DNA from: Alviniconcha marisindica
Lineage: Eukaryota; Mollusca; Gastropoda; Provannidae
DNA length: 64,000 bases
Reading direction: 5' to 3'
Assembly (NCBI GenBank): GCA_018857735.1
Contig: JABMCL010002919.1
Location: 690,001-754,000 of the forward strand
Positions 44,342 to 59,044 of the stretch are shown piece after piece. A model generated the notes under the pieces. It had not been told where the DNA came from. It saw only the letters and a list, made by a program, of their open reading frames with translations, and did not search any database. The first letter of the stretch is position 1. Each line of letters begins with the position of its first letter. The position numbers were made by a program, and so were the translations under genes.

Positions 44342-47300
44342 GTGGGTTTTGACAAGATTGTGAATGAAAATTATTGTATTACATATTATAATTTATATTA
44401 AATATACTGTATTAAAATTTAATGGTTTAATAGAAATAATACACTTGCTTATTTTGCTCAAACATGCTTTCACTGAGTGAAACTTTAGGTTCCATTATAA
44501 GTGTCCAGTACTGCTGCTGGTTCTTTATCCAAAAAGAAGAATAAGAAAAAGTTGCAGTAAAAACAAGCAAACAAACAAAAAGGATCAGTCAGGTATAGAT
44601 ACATGTGTATACTATAACTAATAAGCACAGGTATTTGTTTTTACTTTGCCTACTACATTATAAATAGTATAGTCAATACCCAATACATACGTAATGTATC
44701 AACTATTATTAGTATTAATACATTTTTACAGTTCTTGGTCCAAGAGTAGATAACAACAGTAAATAAGACCTATTCTTATGCAGCTAAACACCATTATCAA
44801 ACTATTAAGAATAAGAGTTCATGTGACTCTTTTTTTCTTTTTTTAACACTTGACAAAAAGCAACCTCCCCTCACCCCCTGGATTGTTGACATCAATTGCA
44901 CAGATGGGAAAGTAAGAGCATAAATAATCTTGTCAAGGTTTTGCTGGACTAGCAGTAGCATCATGCCCACTGAACTTTCAATGTTAGCCTGGAGAAATCA
45001 GGTTAGCTTTAATTTGATACTACATTGGATCAGTGGATGTGCACAGAAAGCATGTTGAGTGCACTACAGCCTTGTTCACTTTCACACTGGTCACTGAGTG
45101 AAGCCTCAGGTTATTTTTATACTAACTAATTACTGCACTGGATCAGTAGATGCACTCAGGAAGCATGTTGAGTTCACTAGTAGTAGTACAGCCTTGTTCA
45201 CTTTCACACCAGTGAGTGGAGTCTCAGGTTATTTTTGGTTACTATACTGGATCAGTGGATGCACACAGGAAGCATGTTGAGTCTGCACTAGTTACAGCCT
45301 TTTTCACTTTCTCACCAATGAGTGGAGTCAAGCTGTGGGTAGTGTATGTGGGAAGCATGTTGAATCTGCACTACAGCCTTGTTCACTTTCACATGGGGCA
45401 ATGAGTAGAGCCTCAGGTTATTTTGATACTACACTGGATCAGTGGCTGTATACAGTGGGAAGCATGTTGTGTCTGCACTACAGCCTTTTTCACTTTCTCA
45501 CCAATGAGTGGAGTCAAGCTGTGAGTAGTGTATGTGGGAAGCATGTTGACTGCACTACAGCCTTGTTCACTTTCAGTTTCACACTGGTCAGTGAGTAGAA
45601 CCTCAGGTTATTTTTATACTACACTGGATCAGTGGATGCACCTGACAGAAGTGTGTTACTGTTAAGTCTGCACTACAGCCTTGTTCATTTTCTCACTGGT
45701 CAATGAGTGGAGTCCAGCTGTGGGTATCACATTAGTTATAAATAAAATACTACTAACTTACAAAGGCAGAAGGGTTTTGTTGGTGACATTTTGTGATAAG
45801 GATTCATACTATCTTAGTTGTATGGTGCTAAGTTTAGATCTTCAGCTGGCCAAAATACTTCTCTGTTCAAGCTTTTTATGATAATTTATGAATCTCTTTG
45901 CAAGGTATACATTGTCTTTGGTCTGGATGGATTTTAATACGAGCCGACAAGTACCCATACTATGTAAATTCATGCATGTGCGCAGGTTGTGCCAAGCTGG
46001 GTTTGCCAAATAGCGGTGTGCGCGTTGTCCTTGAGGTGGATGGCACAGAAGTTGATGAGGAGGATTATTTCAGCTTTCTGAACAGTGATGCCACACTTAT
46101 GTTGCTGACCCCAGCTGACCAGTGGAGACCTGCAGGACTAGGTATGCCAAAGTGTGCCTGTGCCGCTGATTGTAAATTATTCTGTGTAATTTGTACCAGG
46201 AATTGATTTTTGTTCACAGGGATACTTTGCATTTAAAACAAAATTGGGACTTAATTGACATGAAAGTCCTCTAACTCTAAGGTGTTGCAGTGATGAGTGT
46301 TCATCCAACTGTTAAGACTTGAGGCTGCCTGGTGTGAAACTTTTCAGTGATGGCTTTTTGTAGGATTGTAAACAAACTCCATCCAGCCTTGCATCATGGT
46401 GGCTTTTATTTACTGAGCCTCCCTTACACTTTCACATGTATGTATACATGTATCATTTTGAATGAACATGACCTAATATTTGGTCACAAAGTAAAATGTT
46501 TTTCTGTGGGTTTTTTGCAAGTTTTTATGTGATTACACTTTTACAGCATGCATTTGTTGCACACAAACTGCCTTTGTAATGATGGCATGGATTTATTTAT
46601 TTTCTTTGGTGAATTTTATTTCTCTTATTTTTGTCGATTAAGTTCAGATTTGTTTGTCAAAAAAGTCGAAACAAAATGTGTAGTGGTGTTTTTGTTTTTT
46701 CATATTTTTTTAAACAATTGTGTATTGCTATTAGTTGTGTTTTGTGTGTGTGTGTGTGTAAACTTTGTTTCACAGTTGCTTGCTCAGACATGTTATTCAG
46801 TTATAATGTTGTGCCCAGTATGTTCCTTGTGACTTGGGCATGCATTTAATTTTAAAGGAGATAGTTGATGCTCATGTAAAACAAAAACAATGTAATAGGT
46901 GAGTGATCGTCAATCAGCTGACTGCTTTTTCTTGTATTTCTCCTGTGCAGAAGAAGCAAGTGGGAGAGATGAAACAGACACTGCTGTTGAAGGGTCGGGA
47001 CTGCCACTGAATACCAAACAGCTGCTAAGATCTCTCAAACGTGATGTCACACGTATTATTACTTTCTCTGATGATGACCTACAGGTAAGGGCTTTTTTCT
47101 TTCTTTTTAAAAAACACACTTTTAACTTTATTGGGGTACAAATCTGTGCAATGCTAACAGGCTGGCTATCGGTATTTTCTTGGACACCATTTGCTGGAAT
47201 TCTTCCGTTTACTGTTTACTGTTCTCACAGATTTTAGCGGTCTTTGTGTTTTGATGTAAAGATCACAGGATCATCCACAACTAGTGGAATTCTTCCATTT

Positions 47301-48226
47301 ACTATTTACTGTTCTCACAGTGTTTAGTGTTTTGCGTTTTGATGTAAAGATCACAGGATCATCCATAACTAGTGGAATTCTTCCATTTACTATTTAGTGT
47401 TCACACAGATTTTAGTGGTCTTTGTGTTTTGATGGATAGATCACAGGATCATCTATAACTAGTGGAATTCTTCTGTTTACTATTTACTGTTCTCAGATTT
47501 GGTGGTCTTTGTGTTTTGATGTAAAGATCACAGGATCATCTATAACTAGTAAATTAAAACTGAAAAGTTGTATTTTTTGGAATAGTATTAAAACAGCTAT
47601 GTAGTTTTGTTGGATTATTACATGTAGATCTACATACCTGTTTGGTAACACTAACAGGATATGATGCTTTCTTAACTGTAGTTTGATATAACTTTGACCA
47701 CAACAATTGACATGTTTTTTTCAAATGATTAATCCAGCCTGCCAGGTAGGTTTGTTTGTTGCCAGGCCAGTCTTGAATATAGATATGTGTGCATGCTATT
47801 ACATGTTTTGTGGTTGTTCAAGACTTGAATCCTTGTAGCACCTGCATCAGCATTATGTGGGATTTAATTTCTAAGTCCATGCTTTGTGAGTTTGTCAAAT
47901 TTGAGTCCCCATTCCTCCTTTTCTCTGCTGAAACTTTGCGGTCTGTGAGTTTGAGAAAAAATGTTTATATTAATCTTTCTTTTTTTCAGAGTCTCGTGGA
48001 TGTCAATGTAACAGAGCTGGCACGTGAGCTAGGGGAATCGGAGAGGTATGCCCAGGCTGTACAGGATGCTTGTCAGCGTCACCTTGATGAGCGTCAGCGT
48101 ACCAAAGAAGCAGTTGACCTCCTGCGTCTGTACCACGAAGCCAGGAAGGTCAGCCCCTACGTCGACACCGATGATGGTTCCTCCGGCAAGAAACGTCGCC
48201 ACAGTCCTGAGTCAGGGCAGTCCTGA
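44242..48226 (+). CDS. DFFA: DNA fragmentation factor alpha (ICAD/DFF45), short form, 4 coding exons
   Basis: Inhibitor and chaperone of the apoptotic nuclease CAD/DFF40; caspase cleavage releases the nuclease. Exons 44242-44341, 45986-46141, 46951-47084 and 47990-48226 join in frame to 208 residues. Residues about 6-80 form a CIDE-N domain (RPFKVWNADRSIKK, VLEVDGTEVDEEDYF, ADQW). DETD at 92-95 sits where DFF45 carries its first caspase-3 site. Residues about 104-175 match the middle domain (DLQSLVDVNVTELARELGE, compare DLQMLVDAP in human). The C-terminus has a basic KKRR (197-200), a possible nuclear signal. Human DFF45 is 331 residues; the region after the middle domain is absent here, so this resembles the short ICAD-S form. 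A longer isoform using an unseen 3' exon is possible. The start has A at -3 and G at +4, and lies 13 bases after an acceptor, so a 5' untranslated exon exists upstream. Confidence 0.9.
45010..45725. repeat. Tandem repeat with units of about 110 and 80 bp
   Basis: In the DFFA intron before coding exon 2. AGCATGTTG recurs at 45049, 45162, 45271, 45353, 45461 and 45540. Spacings are 113, 109, 82, 108 and 79. Each unit carries TACAGCCTTGTTCACTTTC and an ACTGGTCA(G/A)TGAGT-like block. The short units lack the CTACACTGGATCAGTGGATG part. Confidence 0.92.
45986..46141 (+). CDS. DFFA: DFFA second coding exon (CIDE-N, second half)
   Basis: Acceptor GTGCGCAG|GTTGTG, donor CTAG|GTATGC, phase 1 to 1. Encodes CAKLGLPNSGVRVVLEVDGT then EVDEEDYFSFL and ADQWRP. 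The acidic DEED patch is typical of one face of the CIDE-N interaction domain. Confidence 0.93.
46951..47084 (+). CDS. DFFA: DFFA third coding exon (caspase site DETD)
   Basis: Acceptor CCTGTGCAG|AAGAAG, donor CTACAG|GTAAGG, phase 1 to 0. Encodes EEASGRDETDTAVEG and the start of the middle domain, ending FSDDDLQ. Confidence 0.93.
47190..47555. repeat. 88-90 bp tandem repeat, four copies
   Basis: In the last DFFA intron. GGAATTCTTCC recurs at 47196, 47286, 47374 and 47464. Each unit also has GATCACAGGATCATC and TTTGTGTTTTGATG. Confidence 0.93.
47990..48226 (+). CDS. DFFA: DFFA last coding exon
   Basis: Acceptor TTTTTTTCAG|AGTCTC, phase 0. Encodes SLVDVNVTELARELGE, a helical Gln/Arg-rich segment (DACQRHLDERQRTKEAVDLL), then YVDTDDGSSGKKRRH and the TGA stop. 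Confidence 0.92.
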   Translation, partial: SLVDVNVTELARELGESERYAQAVQDACQRHLDERQRTKEAVDLLRLYHEARKVSPYVDTDDGSSGKKRRHSPESGQS

Positions 48227-48550
48227 TGATAGTGACTGAAGTTTAAAGAACGGTACTTCAAATGGCAGCATGGTGAAGAATTACATCAGCTCCTGTGTAG
48301 CTGTGGATTATGGATTCCAAGCAAAATATGACTTCATCTTTCTGAGTGTTTGTCTGCATTACTGCCAAAGTAGACAGGCTTAGTTCATGATAATAGTGAT
48401 TAAAGTTTAAAGAGCGGTACTTCAAATGGCAGCATGGTGAAGAATTCCAGCAGCTCCTGTGCAGTTGTGGAATATACATTCCAAGCAAAATATGACTTCG
48501 TGGTTCTGACTGTCTGTCTGTGTCACTGCCAAAGTAGACGCATGCTTAAT
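48224..48550 (+). repeat. 164-bp tandem duplication in DFFA 3' untranslated region
   Basis: GTTTAAAGA(A/G)CGGTACTTC at 48241 and 48405, both followed by CAAATGGCAGCATGGTGAAG and TTCCAAGCAAAATATGACTT. It starts at, or just before, the DFFA stop codon. Confidence 0.92.
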
Positions 48551-49778
48551 TCATTTTAAAGATGAGGTCTAGGCTAAAGAAAGCTTTTACAGTTCCAAAC
48601 CGGGACAGTTCGTTTATGTTGATGATGATAACACAACATTTTAGTGCGCAGACCAATTATAAACTGCCCCAGGAACTCTGCAATAATACAGTGTAGCAAA
48701 CGCAATATGTCTGTACCAACAGTAAACCCACATCTGCTTCCAGCTTCATCCAACCATTATTGTGACAGTTAATCCACCCACCCAGTGTATTTTACACTGT
48801 ATAATTACAGGTGATTTTCAGCAGCCATAGGCAGTCAGGTCACACATTACTCGTGTTCAAGAGGTGAAATTTACACAGCTAAAGCAGCAGCATTCTTTGA
48901 GAGTATGGAAACAATATAGACAGGTTTCCATTTCAGAAAAGAAATGCATTTTTACAGCAGACTTGAGGAGGAAATACATGCGTGCGGTTTGAGGAAGTTA
49001 TTTTCCCAAATGTTTGGTTTGAAATAATGAAAAAAAGTGTTGTCCGCTGGTTGACTTGATTTCAGTTTTGTCATTTCATGGAAGAGCTGTGCTCAGTTCC
49101 ACATGCGATCCTTTAGCGGTTTGTTATATCTTTTTTGTCCATACAGCAAATGCGCATTTTGGGTTGTACAATTTTTGTTACATTATCTGATTATGTGTTC
49201 CCAATCTCTTTGGCATTTTTTTTTGCATTCTGTTGTCTTTTGGTGGCTTATTACCGACTTCAGCAAAAAGGATTTGTGACTTGCATTTGTATTCTACTTG
49301 TTAGGGATATTTCATGATTGTCAATGTTTCTGTTAGCATTCAGGGTGTACCATCCTCCAGGTGGATCTTGAAGTTCTCACCCTTCTGGAAACAGGAGCAT
49401 TTTGTACCCTTACAAATAGTCCTTTCAGTTTGTTGTGGATTGCCATTTTGTACCAGCATCTACAAGTTTCGCATTGCATCAGTATGGATACGTCTTTTCC
49501 AAGTGTTCAGATTGGTGTGCCATGTTTGAAGGCAGCTATTTTTATATTCAGCAAATTACTTGTAAAGTTGTAACTTGTATGCAAAGAACAGTTTTTGAAT
49601 TCTACAAATTTCTTGTATGTAATTGTAAATAACATTGAGTTTTTTTATATATATTATATAATGTGTGGAATATGTTTACTGTTGTGATGGCCTTCAAGGG
49701 TCTGGGATGCGTACTGTCAGCTTCTGTCTGGTATCTCAGGGCTGTCATTTCATGCCACTCTCCACTCTTGTTCTTCCT

Positions 49779-49917
49779 TCAGTAAGTGCCTCTTTAGTAT
49801 TTCCAGGAGAAACATCATCACAAAATGGAATAGGTGATGGACATTATAAACCAGTTATATTTGTCTATTTCAGTTTGTGATGTTTCACCTGGAAATACCA
49901 AAAAGGCACTTATTAAT
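49779..49917. repeat. Foldback inverted repeat, arms about 45 bp
   Basis: CAGTAAGTGCCTCTTTAGTA then TTTCCAGGAGAAACATCATC pairs with GATGTTTCACCTGGAAATAC then CAAAAAGGCACTTATTAATG. The loop is about 50 bases. Confidence 0.8.
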
Positions 49918-50430
49918 GGACACTATTTTGTGTTCAAGTGCAAAAAACTGGAATAACTGGAATGTGGCAATGCTGTTATTTTGAGGACATAAATCCATTT
50001 GTTGAAACATTCTGAACCTTGCTCAGATCTTGGATATCACAATTTGATAACTGACCTGAGCATGAACAGATCAACCTCAAATCATTTATCCAGCAAAACC
50101 CTGAATGATGCCCGTGAATTTCCTGAAAATGCCAGTGAGTGAGTGATGTGGAACCAGTTAACGCTTAAACAAGTCAAAATCTGAATGCGATTTGGAGTTT
50201 TCATACTTGGGGAAATATTCCCCATAACAATGTTTGACTGGGCATAAAGTCAAACTCTATGCAAACTGATGCCCTGCACTGTACCCACCGAGGAACACCC
50301 ACTTTTTACTGTCAAAATTAAAATCCCCCTCCCCTTTCCACAGCCCAAGTATCAAAGTCTCTCTCTCTCTCTCGCAGTTTGTGGTACACACACACAAAAA
50401 AAAAACATTTGTGTTACACAGCTCAAAACA

Positions 50431-50436
50431 TTTATT
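50431..50436 (-). terminator. SEC61B candidate poly(A) signal
   Basis: AATAAA on the minus strand about 175 bases downstream of the stop; the first such hexamer found past the last exon. Confidence 0.5.
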
Positions 50437-50611
50437 ACACTTGTGAAACAAAATACAACAGCACAAGCATACACATCAACCTCCCATTTCATTTTTGGTC
50501 CTTGCACACTTGAACACAGTCACCACATGTATACTCATTCTCCCACAACCCTGGACAAGGAATAATTCTGAGTTCATGCGTATGTTTCAGTCGTTGATCC
50601 ACAGTGTCAGT

Positions 50612-53235
<2,624 letters not shown>

Positions 53236-53330
53236 GATTAGACGTTCGTGTGGCTTGTCGCGGAGTGCTGACGTCGAACAGGAAGTGTGTATGCGTGACG
53301 CGCTAGCTACATCCGTTTAGAATTTAGTTT
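53236..53330 (-). promoter_or_regulatory. SEC61B: SEC61B proximal promoter / 5' leader
   Basis: Short CpG-rich stretch immediately upstream of the ATG. Contains TGACGTC (CRE-like) at about 53270 and an ETS-like AGGAAGTG at about 53281, on the plus strand. No TATA box was recognised. Typical of a housekeeping promoter; inferred. Confidence 0.4.
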
Positions 53331-53551
53331 AGAATGGCGATATAGCGAAGAAAACAATTGCAGCAAAAAAAAATATTATGGACAATGGGGCATACGTTTC
53401 AACAGCATTTAACAACAGACTAGACGCGCAAAGTCCAAAACAAACTCTAATGCCCCGAAATCAAACATGACAGTTGGAAAATAATTTCCGTGTAGCTTGA
53501 CACAGTTACTTCCCTTAGACCGTTTCTCGCGAAGACTAAACACCTGTAACT

Positions 53552-53602
53552 AGGCCAGAGCCGAAGCCCAACGACTTACCGCCAGGCCGAACCGGTTCAC
53601 AA
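53552..53602 (-). mobile_element. SINE head fragment (tRNA-like)
   Basis: Reverse complement reads GAACCGGTTCGGCCTGGCGG then TAAGTCGTTGGGCTTCGGCT, the tRNA-like A-box region of the SINE family at 62448. GCCGGTTCGGCCGA recurs at 54405-54420, at the other side of the microsatellite block. Confidence 0.5.
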
Positions 53603-53604
53603 AA

Positions 53605-53890
53605 CTTCTTCTTTTTCTTCTCGATCGCTGCTACACTGAGAGTCCAGTATGCAAGATGAATGTAGCTGTCTTCTCCAGTTCCTCCTTGCTGCCGTAGAGT
53701 TTGGTGTGTAACTGGACCGCCGTTGGCCACACATTTGTTCTTGCTGTCTGCAGAAGTGAGCATCCGTCTGCAGTATATGTTCAGCTGTCTGGTCTTCAAG
53801 ACCGCAGTTGCAGATTGGTGATGGTGCCACTTCATTTTCTTGAACATGTGGGCATTGAGTCAAACTATTATAATCAGACTCCACAGAAGA
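53605..53890 (-). pseudogene. LINE ORF C-terminal fragment
   Basis: Minus strand reads CPHVQENEVAPSPICNCGLE then DQTAEHILQTDAHFCRQQEQ and frameshifted RRSSYTPN-type sequence. The C-x-CG...DQTAEHILQ pattern is typical of the zinc-knuckle-like tail after the RNase H region of molluscan LINEs, in my recollection. Confidence 0.6.
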
Positions 53891-53899
53891 AAGACTGAA

Positions 53900-54392
<493 letters not shown>

Positions 54393-54719
54393 ACAATGAC
54401 TGCCAGCCGGTTCGGCCGAGTTTGACGGCACTAGATCAAAATACACAAGAGGTTAGAATCGGAATGCACCACCTGCAGGTACAAAGCCAAGGACATCACA
54501 CCATCGATCACCTGGAGGAGAGAGGTGTGAAAGGAGGAAGCGTTAGACGATCTTCCCTGAAAGGATGAGAGAGGGCCATCCGGTCAATCAGACGATCATT
54601 GGACAACCGTTTCAAAGGCGACATTGGGCAAACTTCTGAGAGACGGGGTGGAGCGCATATGGGATTTTCCGAGCGCATAGATGCCATCTTGAGCTGAACT
54701 GAACGGCATTCTTTTTAAC

Positions 54720-55120
54720 CTCTCAATGACAAACACTCGTCAGTTTTTCGGCACCCTTCCTCAGTCCAAACTCTGCCATACTTAGTTACACCACTGAACG
54801 GGCACACCTTATCTCCGCGCATTGTTTTGTCCACTGCCGCTGTCAGCTCCCTCTGAAAGGTATGGTACTAATAAGACCGTGGAAGTATCACGCACGTAAA
54901 CGCTGCTGATGCGTGTTCGCCCCAGGGAAAAAGAAAAAGAAAAAAAGAAAAAAGAAAAAGAAAAAAGAAAAAAGAAAAAAAGGGGGGGTGTGGAAGAAAA
55001 AGAAGAAGAAAAAAAGGTCCTTCTCGATTCAAACCGAGTTTTAGTTCGAGTCATTTGTGCTGGCGTAACTGAGCAATGTGGGCGGTTATAAAAGAAGCAT
55101 CTAATATAATCTGGGTTTCA
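54720..55120. mobile_element. Diverged relative of the foldback element, left copy
   Basis: Contains CTCGATTCAAACCGAGTTTTAG and TTTGTGCTGGCGTAACTGAG, GGCGGTTATAAAAGAAGC, equivalent to the loop and inner arm of 55531-55988. An A/G-rich tract (54927-55014) sits in the equivalent of the loop. Confidence 0.55.
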
Positions 55121-55128
55121 TAGGCCGT

Positions 55129-55290
55129 CAGGAGCTGTGTGAGAGTCGAGGTGGCCGTCCTGGGCTGTCCGTCCTAACGAGCCTTCCGGTTTCCGTGGAC
55201 GTAAAGATATATTGAACCGTGCTTCGGCATTGGTCACACCTTGTCCCTAATATGTCAACTGACATCTGAGGACAATAAGCATCACTTCAT
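55129..55290 (+). mobile_element. SINE copy
   Basis: Same family as 15957-16125 (opposite strand): CAGGAGCTGTGTGAGAGTCG through CGTCCTAACGAGCCTTCCGG, TTTCCGTGGACGTAAAG, then TTCGGCATTGGTCACACC and ACATCTGAGGACAATAAGC. It interrupts a foldback-element relative. Confidence 0.85.
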
Positions 55291-55530
55291 CACCACCAAT
55301 CTGAGTTTGCTGTGGCGGCAGTTAAACTTACTGCTTTTTGAGCACTAAGGAAAAACTGTCAGTAATTAGCTGAGACCCCTTGTAGGGTAACCACCATAGT
55401 TATGGCAGGAAGGAGGACGGATGCATGTCTTAAATCAGTGCTTGACTGACGACATCTTCATACCGGCGACTGAGATGACACTTCCTACCCATGATTCAGC
55501 GGTAGCAGCAGGTCAGAGTGACATTGTGGT

Positions 55531-55988
55531 CCAAACTCCAAGCACTGGTTTACGACATTCTTCCTTCAACCACTGCCGTATTTAGTTACGTCATAGGTCC
55601 CAGAAAATTGTCAGCTAACGAGCAGTTTTTTGTTGGTGCTCAAACAGTAGTAAGTTTGTTACAAACAACTCAAATAAAACAAGGCGTGTCATTTATACGC
55701 ACTGACTTCCCTCGTAAACGTGAGGCGCATCCACCCTGGGTAAAAAAAAGAAAGAAGAGAGTTCCGTCTCGATTCAAACGATTGGGGTTTTATTTGTGCT
55801 GGTGTAAACTTTGTTGGCGGCTATAAATGACACGCCTTGTTTTATTTGAATTGTTTGTAACAAACTTACTGCTGTTTGAACACCAACAAAAAACTGCTCG
55901 TTAGCTGACAGTTTTCTGGACCCTATGACGTAACTAAATACGGCAGTGGTTGAAGGAAGGATGTCGTAAACCAGTGCTCGGAATTTGG
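55531..55988. mobile_element. 458-bp foldback element with 167-bp inverted arms
   Basis: Arms 55531-55697 and 55822-55988 are reverse complements with about eight mismatches. The loop is about 124 bp and contains CTCGATTCAAACGATTGG. No coding capacity. Related, more diverged sequence flanks both sides (54720-55120 with 55310-55500, and 55995-56260). Confidence 0.9.
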
Positions 55989-55994
55989 GTCCAT

Positions 55995-56260
55995 GTCAAA
56001 GTCCAACCACTGGTTTACGACAGCCTTCCTCCAACCACTGCCATAGTTGATTACGCCATAAGTCTCCAAAAACTATCAGCTGACGGACAGTTTTTCGATG
56101 ATGCTCAAACTACGGCAGTAAGTTTATAACGGACAACTCCAGTTATATCAGACGTTTCTTTTATAACTGACCACGTTGCTTACGCCAGCACAAATAAAAC
56201 TAAAATCGTTTGAATCGAGACGGAACTTTTTTTTTTTTTTTTATCCGGGGCGAATGCGTC
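55995..56260 (+). mobile_element. Diverged relative of the foldback element, right copy
   Basis: CCAACCACTGGTTTACGACA, then CTTCCTCCAACCACTGCCAT, then a TTGAATCGAGACGGAA loop region; roughly the left arm plus loop of 55531-55988. Confidence 0.7.
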
Positions 56261-56304
56261 TAATGATGTTTACGTGGGTGCTTGAGAGGCTATGTTGTTG
56301 GAGT

Positions 56305-56395
56305 GTTGTTTTACGTCCACGACTTGAAACCGTATGTTTCAGTATTAGGGACGGGAGCCCAGGACGGCCACCTCGACCTTCACATAGCTCCTCAG
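56305..56395 (-). mobile_element. SINE fragment
   Basis: TTTTACGTCCACGACTTGAA, TATTAGGGACGGGAGCCCAG then GACGGCCACCTCGACCTTCA: reverse of the 3' module plus the GTCGAGGTGGCCGTCC body of the 55129 family, in a different order. Confidence 0.7.
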
Positions 56396-56801
56396 TGAGC
56401 TCTGCGTCTATGTTGCTTCCACAGTCTTGTTAGTACCCAACCCTTTCCGGAGGGCGTTGACCGCGTCGGTGGACAACTGTGCGGAGATAAAGCCGAGAGT
56501 GCCCCTTCAGTGGCGTAACCAATTTTGGCAGAGTTTGAAGGAATGTGCCGGAAAGCGATGCTCAGAGTGTGCAGTGTAGCGGCTACCGGAAGTGACGCTG
56601 ACACCGCGGTTATCAGCGCGTTATGGCGATCTTCCAAGGGTCACTCGAAGAGCGGAACACAGTGAAACCTGCCTGGCCGCAGAGACGTGCACTTCCTGGC
56701 TACACTGACTGAGACAGCAAGAGAAAATGCAGTCACTGAAGTAAAGGCTAGGGCACAATGCGCCGTACAGAACGTCAGGATGTCAAATGGCATAGTGAAC
56801 A

Positions 56802-56820
56802 CTCGCGCGCGCGCGCGCCG

Positions 56821-56855
<35 letters not shown>

Positions 56856-56876
56856 CACAACACACACACACACACA

Positions 56877-56925
<49 letters not shown>

Positions 56926-57082
56926 ACACACACACACACACACACGCACGCACGCACACACACACACACACACCACCACACACACACCACACACACACAC
57001 AACACACACACACACACATCACACACACACACACACACCACCCGCACGCACTACACACACACACACGACACACACACACACA

Positions 57083-57133
<51 letters not shown>
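56802..57133. repeat. (CG)n / (CA)n microsatellite
   Basis: GCGCGCGCGCGC, then more than 300 bases of CA with CCA, ACACC and CACG interruptions. Confidence 0.97.
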
Positions 57134-57135
<2 letters not shown>

Positions 57136-57746
57136 ACATACACAACAACAACGGCAACAAAAACAATAACAATAACAACTGATAACAACAATAAGAACAA
57201 CAACAATAAGCCGATAAGGTTCTTGCCTGCGGTAGGCTATATAATACTGTTATACGCACTGACTTCCCTAATACTGTTAAACGCACTGACTCTACCAACT
57301 TCTTCCGGGGGCGGCCGGCCTCGACGACCGGTCGGGTCGGCTCAGCCAGTCATTCGAGCCATTGCCATACGAGTCGCCGGAGCTGCAGCAAGCGGCAATA
57401 AATATCAGTGCCCGGGCATTAATTGCACCAAACGCGAGAGAGGAAACAGAGCGGCTATTGTGACCCGGCCCGGATCGACAAGTGCAAAACAAGCACGTGA
57501 TACGGCAATCAGTGCTGAATCTGCGCACTGCCTGCCTCGACAGCTTCCTCGCCGGAATATCACATCAAAAGACATGGGCGTTTACTTGTACTCGGGGATG
57601 ACCCGGTCTGACTTGAAGGGCTTCGCAGTGCGGTGGATTGAGGCCCACACACTACACCGACTCAGTCGCGCGGACTACTGCCCCTTGTTTTGGAGTGGCC
57701 TCAGTGAAGGGGTCGGGGAGGAGATTAGGGGGTGGGGATGGGTTGG

Positions 57747-57751
<5 letters not shown>
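57134..57751 (+). other. GC-rich islet between microsatellites, no gene recognised
   Basis: CpG-rich from about 57300. One plus frame has no stop over about 200 codons but matches no family I recognise. Duplicate ACGCACTGACTTCCCTAATA / ACGCACTGAC words at 57255-57295 recall the foldback element's loop. Confidence 0.35.
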
Positions 57752-58326
<575 letters not shown>

Positions 58327-58587
58327 TTTATTATTTTTATGAAGGTAATGGATTAGACACAGTTGCCCCTGATAATTATGTCAGCCCTGCATCTGGTGAC
58401 ATTAAGCCTCATTCGCGGCATTAGGCACAGGGTCTTTTTATATTCAGCCCTCGTCCTTGAGGGACTGATCTACTGACTGATACTGCACATGCACATAGAT
58501 TTTATAGGCATACATCAGTGCAAAAGCAAATTTAGGGCAAAGATCTCAGCAGAAATGAACTTGAAATAAAAGCGGGAGTGCGCGTGT

Positions 58588-58844
<257 letters not shown>

Positions 58845-58977
58845 CCACTCTATTCACACGATCCATAACACCCCTTGGAGTCCCGTGTCTTGATACACCA
58901 GCAACTGCATTATCCAGCTACACAAGCGCTGGTCAAACGCATTCTGTTCACGTGAAGGTCAGCGCCGTAACTGTTCC

Positions 58978-59037
58978 ATGGTGCTTTATGTCCACAGAAA
59001 CCTCTTACGGTTTATTAGGGACGGGGGAATTAGTAAG
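58978..59037 (-). mobile_element. SINE 3' module, truncated copy
   Basis: CCATGGTGCTTTATGTCCAC AGAAACCTCTTACGGTTTAT TAGGGACGG, the shared terminal module alone. It abuts the full copy at 59045. Confidence 0.8.
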
Positions 59038-59044
59038 TAAATAA

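Noticed and set aside
54909..55091. Lys-rich frame
   Set aside because: Translation of an A/G-rich low-complexity tract inside a foldback-element relative.
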